A DNA stretch of 53,582 nt from Candidatus Woesearchaeota archaeon (GTDB lineage: Archaea; Nanobdellota; Nanobdellia; Woesearchaeales; JACPBV01), in NCBI GenBank assembly GCA_019322475.1, contig JAHWIN010000067.1, positions 1 through 53,582 on the forward strand. Reading direction: 5' to 3'. The position numbers and the translations under genes were made by a program. Below are positions 8,426-16,962 of this stretch, in pieces; position 1 is the first letter of the stretch, and the number at the start of each line of letters is the position of its first letter. The notes under the pieces are model-generated. The model was not told the DNA's origin, did not search any database, and saw only the letters and a list, made by a program, of their open reading frames with translations.

Positions 8426-9160
8426 TCATATAGTTTTCCCGCCAGCAGGGTTAGCCGGTTCTATGTTCAGCTTTGTTTCTGTCTCTTTCTCAAGAAACTG
8501 CTGTATCTTTTCAGTAAGCCCTTTCATGTGGCTCTCTTTCTCTATCTTCCTTATAGTCTTTTCTACAAGAAGCTCCTTGTCAGGCTCTCCCTGGATCCAT
8601 ACAAGGCCGTTTCTTCCCACTATGATCCTGCATCCTGTGGCGCTCTTTATCATTCCTACCATGCTTCCCTGTTTTCCGATTATCCTTGGGACCTTATAGG
8701 GGTTTATCTCTATTATCCTTCCTCCGCTAAGCTTGTGGAGGCCAGGCCCTTTCATGGTTATGTCAATGAGCTTCTGTGAAGTTACATTGACTATGCCTGC
8801 AACTATATAGTCTCCAAGGTTGTAGTACTGTGTCAGGTCTGCACCTTTCTGTATGTACGATGAGCTGCCGTCCTTTATGGAAAGCATCGCGCTGTAAGCA
8901 GAGTTTGTGTCCACACGCCATCCGCTGAAGTTGATGTCAATAACCTTGCAGATTATCGTATCATTCCTCTTAGGGGAATATTTTCCTGACAATGGGATAA
9001 GCTTGATGGTCCTTCCATCTATGTATGTAAGGCCCAGCCTTCCTGCCAGTATCTCCTCTCCTTTCCTGTATGTTCCTGCTCCCGGAAGATTGTCCATCCC
9101 CTCGGCCAATACCTCTCCAGGAACAACTATTTCCTTGTCTTTTACCAATAGTTTGCTCAT
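8426..9160 (-). CDS. rrp4: Exosome complex RNA-binding subunit Rrp4
   Basis: The 244-residue cap protein of the exosome guides RNA into the Rrp41/Rrp42 ring. An N-terminal barrel (VVPGEVLAEGM) leads into an S1 domain (about 65-145) and a KH domain with RIIGKQGSMVGMIKSATGC and GRNGLVWIQG. The ATG at 9160 is chosen because GGTGGT precedes it and the protein then starts at the family's usual place; the longer open frame to 9223 would run back to within the spacer and the SBDS gene. Confidence 0.93.
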   Translation of the reverse strand: MSKLLVKDKEIVVPGEVLAEGMDNLPGAGTYRKGEEILAGRLGLTYIDGRTIKLIPLSGKYSPKRNDTIICKVIDINFSGWRVDTNSAYSAMLSIKDGSSSYIQKGADLTQYYNLGDYIVAGIVNVTSQKLIDITMKGPGLHKLSGGRIIEINPYKVPRIIGKQGSMVGMIKSATGCRIIVGRNGLVWIQGEPDKELLVEKTIRKIEKESHMKGLTEKIQQFLEKETETKLNIEPANPAGGKTI

Positions 9161-9180
9161 TTTACCACCTTCTGTAATTG

Positions 9181-9882
9181 TTATCTTATGTTTAATACCT
9201 TTGTCTCTACATCCCCATGGCATAAATCATTCAGCCTGTTGTGGAAATCCTCCTCTAATCCACCGGGGATCTCTACTACATATAAGAGGCTTCCGTCTGA
9301 CTGCCAGTCTTCCCTTACTTTTTTTCCGAATGAGTTAAGTATAGAGTATGATCTTGCTGCAAACTCAGCAGGTATCTTTGCAGCTATCTCCTTTACCTCA
9401 AACTTTACAGGGATTATAGGCCTTATAGCCTTTAACGCTTCTTCGACCTGCCTGTTAACATCCTTTGACTCATCTACATGGAATTTTGCATCTTCCAGGG
9501 CAGCTTCTATCCTTTGCATAGGATGAGGCAGGTGTGTCTTAGGGTCAACAGCATTCCTGTGGATGATGCTTATGATCTGCTTCTTTTTCTGCTCTCTCAG
9601 ATTTTTCTTGTGCTCTGATGTCAGGGGGATATCTCCTTTTTGTATTATTATCCTTGCAGCTTCGACATGATCCTCTGTATCGAAAGCCTCCTTTAACGCT
9701 GCCGGAGAAGCCGCCATGCCTTTTCTTGCATCTGTAAATACCTTCTGGACAGCCAATACTTCATTTATGTCGATTGAAGACCCGGACCTCAAGGAAAGGG
9801 CAAGGCTGCTGTCTGCCAGTATCTCAAAGCTTTTTCCTCCCTTTTTCAGCCTGATCACCTTTGCTTCATCTACGTCTGCCAT
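9181..9882 (-). CDS. Ribosome maturation protein SBDS homologue
   Basis: The 233-residue protein of the Shwachman-Bodian-Diamond syndrome family acts in late maturation of the large ribosomal subunit. The N-terminal domain carries IRLKKGGKSFEILAD and KGDIPLTSEHKKN; the middle helical domain has NPMQRIEAALEDAKF-like sequence and the C-terminal ferredoxin-like domain has VVEIPGGLEEDF. The start at 9882 is two bases after the psmA stop; an earlier frame to 9915 would overlap psmA. Placement between psmA and the exosome genes is the classic archaeal arrangement. Confidence 0.93.
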   Translation of the reverse strand: MADVDEAKVIRLKKGGKSFEILADSSLALSLRSGSSIDINEVLAVQKVFTDARKGMAASPAALKEAFDTEDHVEAARIIIQKGDIPLTSEHKKNLREQKKKQIISIIHRNAVDPKTHLPHPMQRIEAALEDAKFHVDESKDVNRQVEEALKAIRPIIPVKFEVKEIAAKIPAEFAARSYSILNSFGKKVREDWQSDGSLLYVVEIPGGLEEDFHNRLNDLCHGDVETKVLNIR

Positions 9883-9884
9883 TT

Positions 9885-10634
9885 TTACTTTTTCTTTGAT
9901 TTCCTGGGCTTGCATTCGTTCAGGTTCCTTTCGATGGATTCCTTTGTGAATTTCTTGAACTTTTTCTCATCTACTTTGATATAGGCTGCATCTATCCTTT
10001 CCATGGAGAAATTGCCCCCTAAGACGCTTTTTAGGGCGCTTAAGCAAAGCTTTAGCCCTTGTTCTATGGTAATTTCAGGCTTGTATTCCTTCTGAAGGAT
10101 CTCTTCTATCTCTACTTCTCCTTCACCTATGACGCTTGCCCTGTACTCAAAGAATATCCCTGTAGGGTCTGTCTCATACAGTGTTGGCTTGTTTGAGTCT
10201 ATGCCTGCCACCAGCACAGATACGCCAAAAGGCCTTAAGCCCCCGCTTTGTGTGCATATCTGCTTTAGGTTAGCTATGTCTTTTACTACCGTGATTACAT
10301 CTATAGGGGTATCATAGGTTACCCTGTTCTGCTGGGCCTTGAGCTGCGCCCTTTCTATGAGGACCCTTGCGTCTGAAAGTATCCCTGAAGCTGTAGCGCC
10401 TATATGGTCATCTATCTGCCATATCTTCTCTACGCTTTCAGGAACGACTAGGGTATCTACGATCCTTTTGTCTGTAACAAGCAGGACTCCGTCAGAGCAT
10501 ACCATACCTATAGCGGTGCTTCCCTGCCTTACTGTCTTTTTAGCATACTCAACCTGCAAAAGCCTTCCATCCGGGCTGAACATGGTTATTGCCCGGTCAT
10601 AACCCATCAATTGATGCGGCATCGGTTCGACCAT
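9885..10634 (-). CDS. psmA: Proteasome subunit alpha
   Basis: The 249-residue outer-ring subunit of the 20S proteasome has the N-terminal gating sequence GYDRAITMFSPDGRLLQVEYA, followed by GSTAIGM and a typical alpha-subunit fold with SGGLRPFGVS and LYETDPTGIFFEY. It has no catalytic Thr, as expected for alpha. No beta subunit is in the window. It is the second gene of the Pop5-psmA-SBDS-exosome operon. Confidence 0.95.
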   Translation of the reverse strand: MVEPMPHQLMGYDRAITMFSPDGRLLQVEYAKKTVRQGSTAIGMVCSDGVLLVTDKRIVDTLVVPESVEKIWQIDDHIGATASGILSDARVLIERAQLKAQQNRVTYDTPIDVITVVKDIANLKQICTQSGGLRPFGVSVLVAGIDSNKPTLYETDPTGIFFEYRASVIGEGEVEIEEILQKEYKPEITIEQGLKLCLSALKSVLGGNFSMERIDAAYIKVDEKKFKKFTKESIERNLNECKPRKSKKK

Positions 10635-10653
10635 TTTTTATCCACCTCTTGCT

Positions 10654-10962
10654 TTAATTGTTCATGTATCTTTCTTGAGCTTTTTTTAATATCCCGCTCA
10701 TGCCCACAGTCCTTATGCTTCCGCTTTGGTTGATAGCATCGATGGCCCTGCGGGCATACTTATTGTTTATCCTGAAGACCCCCTTATGGGCAGAGGCATC
10801 ATACTTGTTCCTTAAGAGCCTCAGCCCAATATCCTTGTATTGTACGCTCAGGACAGACTTTTTTATTATGCTGCTGATCGTGGAATCAGTATATGCTTTT
10901 CCAGAGATAACCTCAAAAACGACATATCGTTTCTTCGGCCTTTTACTCGGTTTTATCTTCAT
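10654..10962 (-). CDS. rnp2: Ribonuclease P protein component 2 (Pop5 family)
   Basis: The 102-residue protein fits Rpp14/Pop5, an RNase P protein that stabilises the catalytic RNA for 5' maturation of tRNA. The basic N-terminus leads into KKRYVVFEVIS, then IGLRLLRNKYDASAHKGVFRIN and ARRAIDAINQSGSIRTVGMSGILKKAQ, the alpha-beta sandwich pattern of the family. It is the promoter-proximal gene of the RNA-processing operon, a position common in archaea. Confidence 0.85.
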   Translation of the reverse strand: MKIKPSKRPKKRYVVFEVISGKAYTDSTISSIIKKSVLSVQYKDIGLRLLRNKYDASAHKGVFRINNKYARRAIDAINQSGSIRTVGMSGILKKAQERYMNN

Positions 10963-11030
10963 CTTACAAATATTGTGAGAAAACAGCTATTTCCCCATCT
11001 TCTCTCACTTCAGGTTTAGAATAAAGTTAT

Positions 11031-11041
11031 CATTTATAAAG
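11031..11041 (-). promoter_or_regulatory. Probable promoter of the Pop5-psmA-exosome operon
   Basis: Read leftward the sequence is CTTTATAAATG, a good TATA element, about 70 bases before the Pop5 start. It implies a leader of roughly 40-45 bases. No other strong TATA was seen between the eight genes, whose spacings are short or overlapping. Confidence 0.45.
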
Positions 11042-11150
11042 TTTTGGTTTTTCCAGAGTGAAAATGTAAAGCCAAATTAGAAATCCCAACAGCAGCAAAC
11101 TGCAGGGTATTTTGCCTAGTTTGAGCAATCAACCGGCACATATCTAGCAG

Positions 11151-12077
11151 TTATGTCCATGCACTTACCTTGTTTATATTCCTTGATTCTGTAAGCGAAT
11201 TCCCTATCCCTTTGCCTATAAAGAATGACTGCCGTGAGAATACACTCCCTAAGAGGTCAGCTAATGTAGCTTCTTTCCTGTATTCTACTATTTCAGCAGA
11301 TATGTTGAGCTTTTCCTCTATCAGCCGGACAGCTTCCTGTTTTCCCCCAAGGACATCTACAAGGCCCATCTCCTTTGCCTCTTCCCCAAGATAGAACATG
11401 CCTGTAGCAATCTCTTTTACCTTTTCTTCAGGAAGGTTCCTGTTTCTTGAAACAGCATCTATGAAATATCCATGAAGCTTGTCAAGGTAGCCCTGCAGGA
11501 GCCTTCTCTCCTCTAATCCTAACTCCTTGAAAGGGGTTCCTATGTCCTTTTATTTTCCTGCGACCAGCCTTTGGTAAGTAACATTATGGTGGTCAAGAAG
11601 GCCGGAAAAATCAAGATACGAAACTACAGCTCCGATAGAGCCTGTAGCAGACATCCTGCTTGCCACTATCTTGTCGCAGCTTGAAGCCACCCAATAGCCT
11701 GCAGAGGTTCCCATCTCCCTTATCCATGCTACTGTTGTCTTGTTTGAAGATTCTATCGCAGAGGCTATCTCTTCTGTAGCAACTGGAGCACCTCCAGGGG
11801 AATTTATCTCAAGGATGATGGCCTTGATCTTAGGGTTTTTATCTGCCTCTTCTATGAACCTTACTATGCTGGGGGAGTCAGCAGCCTCCTGCCCGAATGA
11901 CCTATAGTCTTCTGAAACTATCACGCCCTTTACGGGAATAAGGGCGATATTGCCCTCCTTAAGCTCTGTTCCTGCAAAAAAGGAGAACATACCTGAGATT
12001 ATGAAGCTCAATAGGGCAAGAAACACCATTATCTTGAAGGCTGAACCCCATTTGCTCTTTTCTTCCTTTTTTGCCAT
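11151..12077 (-). pseudogene. sppA: Signal peptide peptidase SppA, interrupted by an in-frame stop
   Basis: The first open frame (11550-12077, 175 residues) has a membrane anchor at about 15-36, the oxyanion region EINSPGG near 90-96 and the nucleophile Ser125 in MGTSAGYWVAS. It stops at TAA (11550-11552) exactly where relatives read ...AGKYKD. The same frame then continues for 132 codons to 11151 (KDIGTPFKELGLEERR..., FYLGEEAKEMGLVDVLGG), giving about 308 residues, the normal SppA length. One base change from a Tyr codon would explain the stop. At the expected general-base Lys position the sequence reads DHHNV instead of an EKLGI-like motif. It is co-transcribed with the RDD protein. Confidence 0.75.
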
Positions 12078-12091
12078 CTTCCCTGCCCTTT

Positions 12092-12601
12092 TTATTTCAG
12101 GATAAATACCTCTAAGGTTTTTGTCTTGCTAATTATCTCGCTTAGCCTCTGGTTTGTCTTTGTGAAGAACATGAACAATGGGTCAATAACCCATAGGATA
12201 AAAAAAGGGAACAAGGGTATGATAAACAGGCTTCTTACGATAAACTGCCAGAAAGCGGCTTTCTTGGCATCGCTTGCAACATTGATATGGAAGAGCATCT
12301 TTCCCACGGTCTGGTGGAGCTTGTACTCCATCAACGCAAAATACAGCAGGGCAAGGGCAGACATTATTATTGAGAGAAATGTAAGGTTTCTTGTGTATGC
12401 CGGGTTGGAGATGAGGAAATTATAAGCTTCAGAATACGAGCTGAACTCGGGGATGGATCTCTGGATGACGCTCTTGAAAGGGAAGAATATTATCAGGTTT
12501 ATTATCAAAAGGTCTGCTATAAAGGACAAGACCCTTTTCCATACCATGGCAGGGCCTGTAAAAGTCCTCTCTTTAGGCAGCTTAAGACCTCTTTTTTTCA
12601 T
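12092..12601 (-). CDS. RDD family membrane protein
   Basis: The 169-residue integral membrane protein has the RDD signature: RVLSFIADLLIINL in the first helix (Arg and Asp of the family name) and HQTVGKMLFHI before the third helix. About four hydrophobic segments are visible, near 25-45, 74-93, 115-140 and shorter stretches between. The family function is poorly known; some members are transporters. It lies 14 bases upstream of the broken sppA and is probably in the same transcript. Confidence 0.8.
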   Translation of the reverse strand: MKKRGLKLPKERTFTGPAMVWKRVLSFIADLLIINLIIFFPFKSVIQRSIPEFSSYSEAYNFLISNPAYTRNLTFLSIIMSALALLYFALMEYKLHQTVGKMLFHINVASDAKKAAFWQFIVRSLFIIPLFPFFILWVIDPLFMFFTKTNQRLSEIISKTKTLEVFILK

Positions 12602-12788
12602 TCTGCCTATATCATTGAAGCAGTGCTATAAATAGCTTTCGATATGATGAGGTTGTATGCAGGATAGGGTTACAGCAATATCCTGCCAGAAATGGCCAGG
12701 CGGCAAAGAGATTGGATCGATGAAAAAATGAGGGGTCTTTCAATAGCAGGTTATTTTTTCCATAATGTTTAGGGCTCCTCCTGACTCT

Positions 12789-14165
12789 TCATACTAATCT
12801 CATCGTTCCATGTGAGGCCTGTACGAAAGAGAACTGGCCAACAAGATAATTACTTTTGTAGCCTATATCCCCTCCAAACTCAATATTCCTGCCAAAACCC
12901 CAATGAGCCATGCCTAATTTTTCATCTATGGTACGCAAACCGGTAGCAGGGATAAGCTTCTCTTCTCTGATTAGTCTGTTAAGGCCCTGATTAAAACACC
13001 CTACAGCAATTTTAGAAAGAGACCTCCTAATCTGAAATGCTTCAAGCTTCTTACCTGCCATATTTTTTCTATAATAATGCTCAAGGCCGGTATAATGCCT
13101 TAATATTTTTTCACTTTCTCCTCTTTTAGCAGATACCATTTCAACTTTCCCATCTACGATCGATATATCATATGGCCCTTCAATAAGCCCTAAAGGTGTT
13201 CTCATATTACATTCGAACCTTAATGTGCCGTCAGCAGACCCTGACACTATAGGTGCAAAAACAACCCCTCCAAGAGGGTTGGTCATCCTATACTCAAAGG
13301 GGGTTGTTTTTCTTAACGAGTTATTTCCGACAACGCCGCTGTCCAGTATGACAGGCATCTGGCTTACTGAAAATGTTATTTTTGAGTTTTGATATTTGTA
13401 TTCAATAGTTTCGCTTCCAGTAACAGACGCATCTATAAGCATATTAACCATTTCGCTTTTTATGGCCCTTTTTTTTAGTGTTGAACCAGCAACATATGGC
13501 AGCTTTTTTATCATATTTTCCCATTCTGCCTTACCCACTCTTCTTTCCTTATTAGGAAGCTGTTCATCTAACGAGCAGAATGCCTGATCCGTCAGGTAAG
13601 GCAATGTGTCATATGACTTCAGATACCCCTCACACAATAGGCCATAGAGCTTACTCCCTGCCTTTTTCCTTGCATATATGTGCTGCAGAACATATTGATT
13701 ATCGGTTCTTTCAGGAGATACCGCAACCTGGATATCTATAATATGATAATTTCTTTTTTGTGAAATTGGATTTACCAGTTCATTATGCGCTTTTGCCAAG
13801 TGTCTGGGATTCTTTATTTCCATATCGCTTATCCCCTCTCCTGCCTCGCCCATAATGCCTGCAGGGTCAAGGATTATTATGGAATCTATATTTTTTGTTT
13901 TTAGCAAAAGGGCAATCTCACATGCCATAGCTGAAGATTGAGGTAGGGTGTTTATGATGACCCTATCACCCATAGCATAGCTCCCATTCCTGTTTATCAT
14001 TGATTCTGCAATCCCTGCGAGACCTTCTTTATTATGGCTTTCAGGGCTTATTACAGGGATCAAAGAAGAACAGCCCCATTCTTGGGCCTTTTTTATCCAT
14101 GATTTGCTGGTAACATCTTCAAGATTTAAATTTAATATGTATCCTTCGCCTATCAATTCTTCCAT
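12789..14165 (-). CDS. Peptidase M29 (aminopeptidase T)-like protein, active site probably degenerate
   Basis: The 458-residue protein resembles M29 metallo-aminopeptidases mainly in its second half: NPLGGVVFAPIVSGSADGTLRF, GPYDISIVDGKVE, then IDEKLGMAHWGFGRN and GGDIGYKSN, which parallel the family's GEVFTAP, DEK, H-containing and GG regions. The Glu expected in GEVFTAP is not evident and the final HxD motif reads HGT, so some metal ligands seem lost. The N-terminal half looks like an alpha/beta domain. It may be a non-peptidase relative. It is a single gene with no close partner; the 187-base gap after it holds nothing recognisable. Confidence 0.5.
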   Translation of the reverse strand: MEELIGEGYILNLNLEDVTSKSWIKKAQEWGCSSLIPVISPESHNKEGLAGIAESMINRNGSYAMGDRVIINTLPQSSAMACEIALLLKTKNIDSIIILDPAGIMGEAGEGISDMEIKNPRHLAKAHNELVNPISQKRNYHIIDIQVAVSPERTDNQYVLQHIYARKKAGSKLYGLLCEGYLKSYDTLPYLTDQAFCSLDEQLPNKERRVGKAEWENMIKKLPYVAGSTLKKRAIKSEMVNMLIDASVTGSETIEYKYQNSKITFSVSQMPVILDSGVVGNNSLRKTTPFEYRMTNPLGGVVFAPIVSGSADGTLRFECNMRTPLGLIEGPYDISIVDGKVEMVSAKRGESEKILRHYTGLEHYYRKNMAGKKLEAFQIRRSLSKIAVGCFNQGLNRLIREEKLIPATGLRTIDEKLGMAHWGFGRNIEFGGDIGYKSNYLVGQFSFVQASHGTMRLV

Positions 14166-14310
14166 ATTCTTCCTCCAACCAATTGTTGGACTGGTATTAT
14201 GATGAAATAAGCCTCTTTTAATAAAATAGAACCTCTTTTATCGAAATATGCTAAGAAACGCTCAAAACTTTTTATATCTTTCGGCTTTATGCAGATTTAG
14301 GTCGGGGATG

Positions 14311-14328
14311 GCCGTCGGTTTGAATTAT
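14311..14328 (+). repeat. Copy 1 of an 18-bp repeated motif
   Basis: GCCGTCGGTTTGAATTAT, preceded by GGATG, occurs here and again at 31461-31478, where GGATA precedes it. In both places an A+T-rich palindrome with a TAGCTATT-type centre follows within a few bases. Confidence 0.6.
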
Positions 14329-14332
14329 CGAA

Positions 14333-14348
14333 AGCTATTTAAATAGCT
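14333..14348 (+). promoter_or_regulatory. Palindrome overlapping the TATA box of the aIF1A operon
   Basis: AGCTATTTAAATAGCT is a perfect 16-bp palindrome with the TATA-like TTTAAATA at its centre. The aIF1A ATG follows 19 bases after its end, so the transcript is probably leaderless. The symmetry could also serve a repressor. Confidence 0.5.
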
Positions 14349-14366
14349 CATATTTACATACCCTAA

Positions 14367-14711
14367 ATGAGCAAGAAGAAAGAGGAACAGGCAAAGCAGG
14401 ATGCTTTGCAGGAGCAGATCTCCAGGATGCACCTTCCGAGAGGCAAGCAGAGCTTTGGGATTGTCCAAAGGAGGCTTGGAGGGTCAAGGATGGAGGTAAG
14501 GTGCTTTGACGGAAAGACAAGAGTCTGCAGGATTCCCGGAAGGCTGAAAAGAAGGCTCTGGGTAAGGGCAGGAGACCTAATAATAGTTGAGCCGTGGGAA
14601 TTCAGCGGAGACGCAAGAGGCGATGTCCTTTATAAATATACAAAAGCGCAGACATCATTCCTGAAAAGAAAAGGCTATCTTAAGCAGATGGATGATTTTG
14701 AGGAATTCTAA
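14367..14711 (+). CDS. eif1A: Translation initiation factor aIF1A
   Basis: The 114-residue OB-fold protein binds the small ribosomal subunit A site and helps select the start codon. Signature segments are SFGIVQRRLGGSRMEVRCFDGKTR, CRIPGRLKRRLWVRAGDLI and EPWEF. The C-terminus has YLKQMDDFEEF. It begins a three-gene unit with a ferredoxin (14-base gap) and a DUF1858 protein (18-base gap). Confidence 0.94.
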   Translation: MSKKKEEQAKQDALQEQISRMHLPRGKQSFGIVQRRLGGSRMEVRCFDGKTRVCRIPGRLKRRLWVRAGDLIIVEPWEFSGDARGDVLYKYTKAQTSFLKRKGYLKQMDDFEEF

Positions 14712-14725
14712 GGAGGCGGTATAAA

Positions 14726-14920
14726 ATGGCAAAGTATAAAGTGGAAGTAGACCCAGAGAGATGCATCGGGTGCGGAGCATGCACCCAGCAATGCGACAAC
14801 TTTGAGATGGACGGAGACAAGGCAAAGGCAAAGCAGGCAGAGGTTGATGATATAGGCTGCAACAAGGACGCCGCAGATGTCTGCCCTGTAGAGGCCATCA
14901 AGATTACAGAGATGCAATAG
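14726..14920 (+). CDS. Ferredoxin, 4Fe-4S type
   Basis: The 64-residue electron carrier has CIGCGACTQQCDNF near residue 14 and a final CPVEAI. The first motif plus the terminal Cys-Pro fits a single [4Fe-4S] cluster of the archaeal monocluster type. The extra Cys residues (in QQC and IGC) could form the disulfide seen in some relatives. A GGAGG ribosome-binding site precedes the ATG. It lies between aIF1A and a DUF1858 redox protein. Confidence 0.88.
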   Translation: MAKYKVEVDPERCIGCGACTQQCDNFEMDGDKAKAKQAEVDDIGCNKDAADVCPVEAIKITEMQ

Positions 14921-14938
14921 GGGCTATGGTGTGATAAT

Positions 14939-15157
14939 ATGGCTGAAGATAAGATAAAAAAGGACATGGGGTTTTCAGAGGTGCTCCGGAAATATCCTGA
15001 AACATCAGAGATAATGATAAAGCACGGCCTTCACTGCCTTGGGTGTGCAGCAGCTCACTTTGAGACTATAGAGCAGGGATGCAAGGCGCACAGCATGAGC
15101 GAAGAAGACATAGATAAGATGGTCAGGGAGATGAACGAGGCTCTGGAAAAAAGATAA
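14939..15157 (+). CDS. DUF1858 redox-disulfide domain protein
   Basis: The 72-residue protein has the layout of the DUF1858/TIGR03980 family (hybrid-cluster-protein-associated redox disulfide domain): VLRKYPETSEIMIKHGLHCLGCAAAHFETI, with a Cys-x2-Cys pair near 34-37 and a third Cys downstream. Members are thought to take part in thiol or Fe-S redox chemistry. Co-transcription with a ferredoxin supports a redox role. Confidence 0.82.
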   Translation: MAEDKIKKDMGFSEVLRKYPETSEIMIKHGLHCLGCAAAHFETIEQGCKAHSMSEEDIDKMVREMNEALEKR

Positions 15158-15214
15158 TCTTTTATATTTTTACTTCTCTTTATTTTTTCTGAACTTTTGC
15201 GTGGGCGTCATAGG

Positions 15215-15868
15215 ATGAGCGAAAAAAATATTGATAGGGTGATGGGGCTTATAAGAAAGCGGCTTATGGGCTTGAAGAAACCCACTGTGAGGAGGACGTC
15301 TGAGAAAAAAGACCCGTTTAAGACATTGATAGCCTGCCTCTTATCATTAAGGACAAGGGATGAGAATACAGCAAAAGCCTCCTCTTCATTGTTTAAGGCT
15401 GCGGATACGCCTGAACAGATAAGCAGGATGCCCATAAGGAAGCTGGAAAAGCTGATATTTTGTTCAGGCTTCTATAAGAACAAGGCAAGGGCCATAAAGC
15501 ATGTTTCAGGGGTCATCCTGAAGAAGTATGGCGGAAAGGTCCCTAAAACAGAGGAAGAGCTCTTGAGCATAAAAGGCATAGGAAGAAAGACATGCAATAT
15601 AGTAAGGCTGTTTGCCTATGGCCAGATGGCATTGCCTATAGATGCGAACTGCCACAGGATAGCCAACAGGTTGGGATGGGTTAAGACAAAGAGCGCAGAC
15701 GAGACAGAAGCTGCCCTTAAAAAGATACTTCCGAAGAGGCATTGGCCTGAATTCAATACGCTCTTCATACTTTTCGGCAGGAGGATATGCGTGCCTATAT
15801 CCCCTTTCTGCAGCACATGCCCTGTAAGGAAGTTCTGCAAGAGGAGGGGTGTAGTAAGAAGCAGGTGA
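15215..15868 (+). CDS. nth: Endonuclease III-type DNA glycosylase/lyase
   Basis: The 217-residue base-excision repair enzyme removes oxidised pyrimidines and cuts at the abasic site. The helix-hairpin-helix LLSIKGIGRKTCNIV contains the catalytic Lys (about 125), PIDANCHRI contains the catalytic Asp (about 143), and a C-x6-C-x2-C-x5-C iron-sulfur loop closes the protein (CVPISPFCSTCPVRKFC). The ATG at 15215 is preferred over the upstream TTG at 15197. A TATA box, TTATATTTTT, lies near 15162. Confidence 0.92.
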   Translation: MSEKNIDRVMGLIRKRLMGLKKPTVRRTSEKKDPFKTLIACLLSLRTRDENTAKASSSLFKAADTPEQISRMPIRKLEKLIFCSGFYKNKARAIKHVSGVILKKYGGKVPKTEEELLSIKGIGRKTCNIVRLFAYGQMALPIDANCHRIANRLGWVKTKSADETEAALKKILPKRHWPEFNTLFILFGRRICVPISPFCSTCPVRKFCKRRGVVRSR

Positions 15869-15967
15869 TGAATTAGGGAAAGTTAATCTCTGTGTTCTAT
15901 ATTGAACCTGTGTCGTTGCTTTTTTCTTTCTGTATCTTTTCCCGGAACTGGAATGATCATACCTGAT

Positions 15968-16315
15968 CTATAAATCTTTTTTTTCTTTATCCTTCCTATA
16001 TCCATCAACATCCTCAGGCTTCAGGAAAATGACATCTGCATAATCCTCATCGCTCAGCTCGCACTCGTCCACAGTGTATTCCCTGCATACTGCCGGCCTT
16101 TTGTCATATATTGCGCATTTATTGCCCTTTGTAAGGTGCCTGCATGGCGTTACGAATTCAACCCTCCATTCATCATCATGGCTATGGTATACAGACACAT
16201 TCTCATGCATCAGCATCCACTTTATCTCATCCCAATCCTCTTCATCCTCAGGATCACCGAGTATAACAGTTACATACTTACAGCATTTCCCGTCGCACAT
16301 ACCGCAATGGACCAT
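15968..16315 (-). CDS. YkgJ-family CxxCxxCC cluster protein
   Basis: The 115-residue protein has CGMCDGKCCKYV at the N-terminus and CRHLTKGNKCAIYDKRPAVCREY in the middle, the pattern of PF03692 proteins, which probably bind zinc or an iron-sulfur centre. Acidic residues fill the rest. The function is unknown; some family members affect flagellar protein modification. It stands alone. The 135-base gap to the next gene holds no clear feature. Confidence 0.8.
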   Translation of the reverse strand: MVHCGMCDGKCCKYVTVILGDPEDEEDWDEIKWMLMHENVSVYHSHDDEWRVEFVTPCRHLTKGNKCAIYDKRPAVCREYTVDECELSDEDYADVIFLKPEDVDGYRKDKEKKDL

Positions 16316-16450
16316 CTGAGCTAATATTAAGGGGTGTTATTTAAACTTAACGCTAACTTTTTAGAATGAGAATTTACGCATCTGTTAACCTGTAACCTCA
16401 AGATAGGATGCAAAAAATTACGATATAGCCTATTTTAGCCTTAGGCAAGC

Positions 16451-16960
16451 TCAGACGTACTGCTTTCCAGCCATCAGCACTATAGTAAAGACAGCTATGA
16501 GGAGTATGAATATTATCCCTAACACCTTAGGATGGAAAAGAACTGCGCTTGTCTTGGTGTAATCTACGCTTGTCTCATTTTCACCCGGAGCAGTGACCTG
16601 CTGCCTTACGTAGCTTAATGCGCCTACGATAAGGACAAGCAATATTACTACTATGGTGATTATGCGCAGGGAACCTAAGCTTTCCCCTGACGCCCCCATC
16701 ATCTTCATGAATATCGATGCAAATATCACAAAGATGAATATGACTGCAAACCAGGGAGCCATATACTCGACAGTCCCTGTAGCTATAGGGGAAAAAAGGA
16801 CAAGCAGCCCTATGATAAGCCCTGCTATTATAGATATAGCCTTATTCTGTCCAAGAACCTTGGAATATGAAAGGATAGCATAGACCGCAAGCCATACAAA
16901 AATAAAAACAAAAAAGGTAGAGAACTGCTGAAGCCCAGCTATGTCCAGGAATGTGGCCAT
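16451..16960 (-). CDS. Multi-pass membrane protein, paralogue 3
   Basis: The 169-residue protein has about five hydrophobic helices. Its early segment VWLAVYAILSYSKVLGQNKAI matches the FLLIFVVMFALMAKTRVLG and FLLVFTIVFAILEKTKVFG segments of the two genes just upstream, so the three form a paralogous set. It has a soluble stretch near 120-135 with an N-x-T site. No function was recognised. It follows the 16963-17556 gene by two bases. Confidence 0.65.
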   Translation of the reverse strand: MATFLDIAGLQQFSTFFVFIFVWLAVYAILSYSKVLGQNKAISIIAGLIIGLLVLFSPIATGTVEYMAPWFAVIFIFVIFASIFMKMMGASGESLGSLRIITIVVILLVLIVGALSYVRQQVTAPGENETSVDYTKTSAVLFHPKVLGIIFILLIAVFTIVLMAGKQYV

Positions 16961-16962
16961 TT

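Noticed and set aside
14305..14335. T-arm-like string GGTTTGAAT suggesting a tRNA
   Set aside because: The flanking bases do not form the five-bp T stem, no acceptor or anticodon arm could be drawn, and the same string recurs at 31461 without tRNA context.
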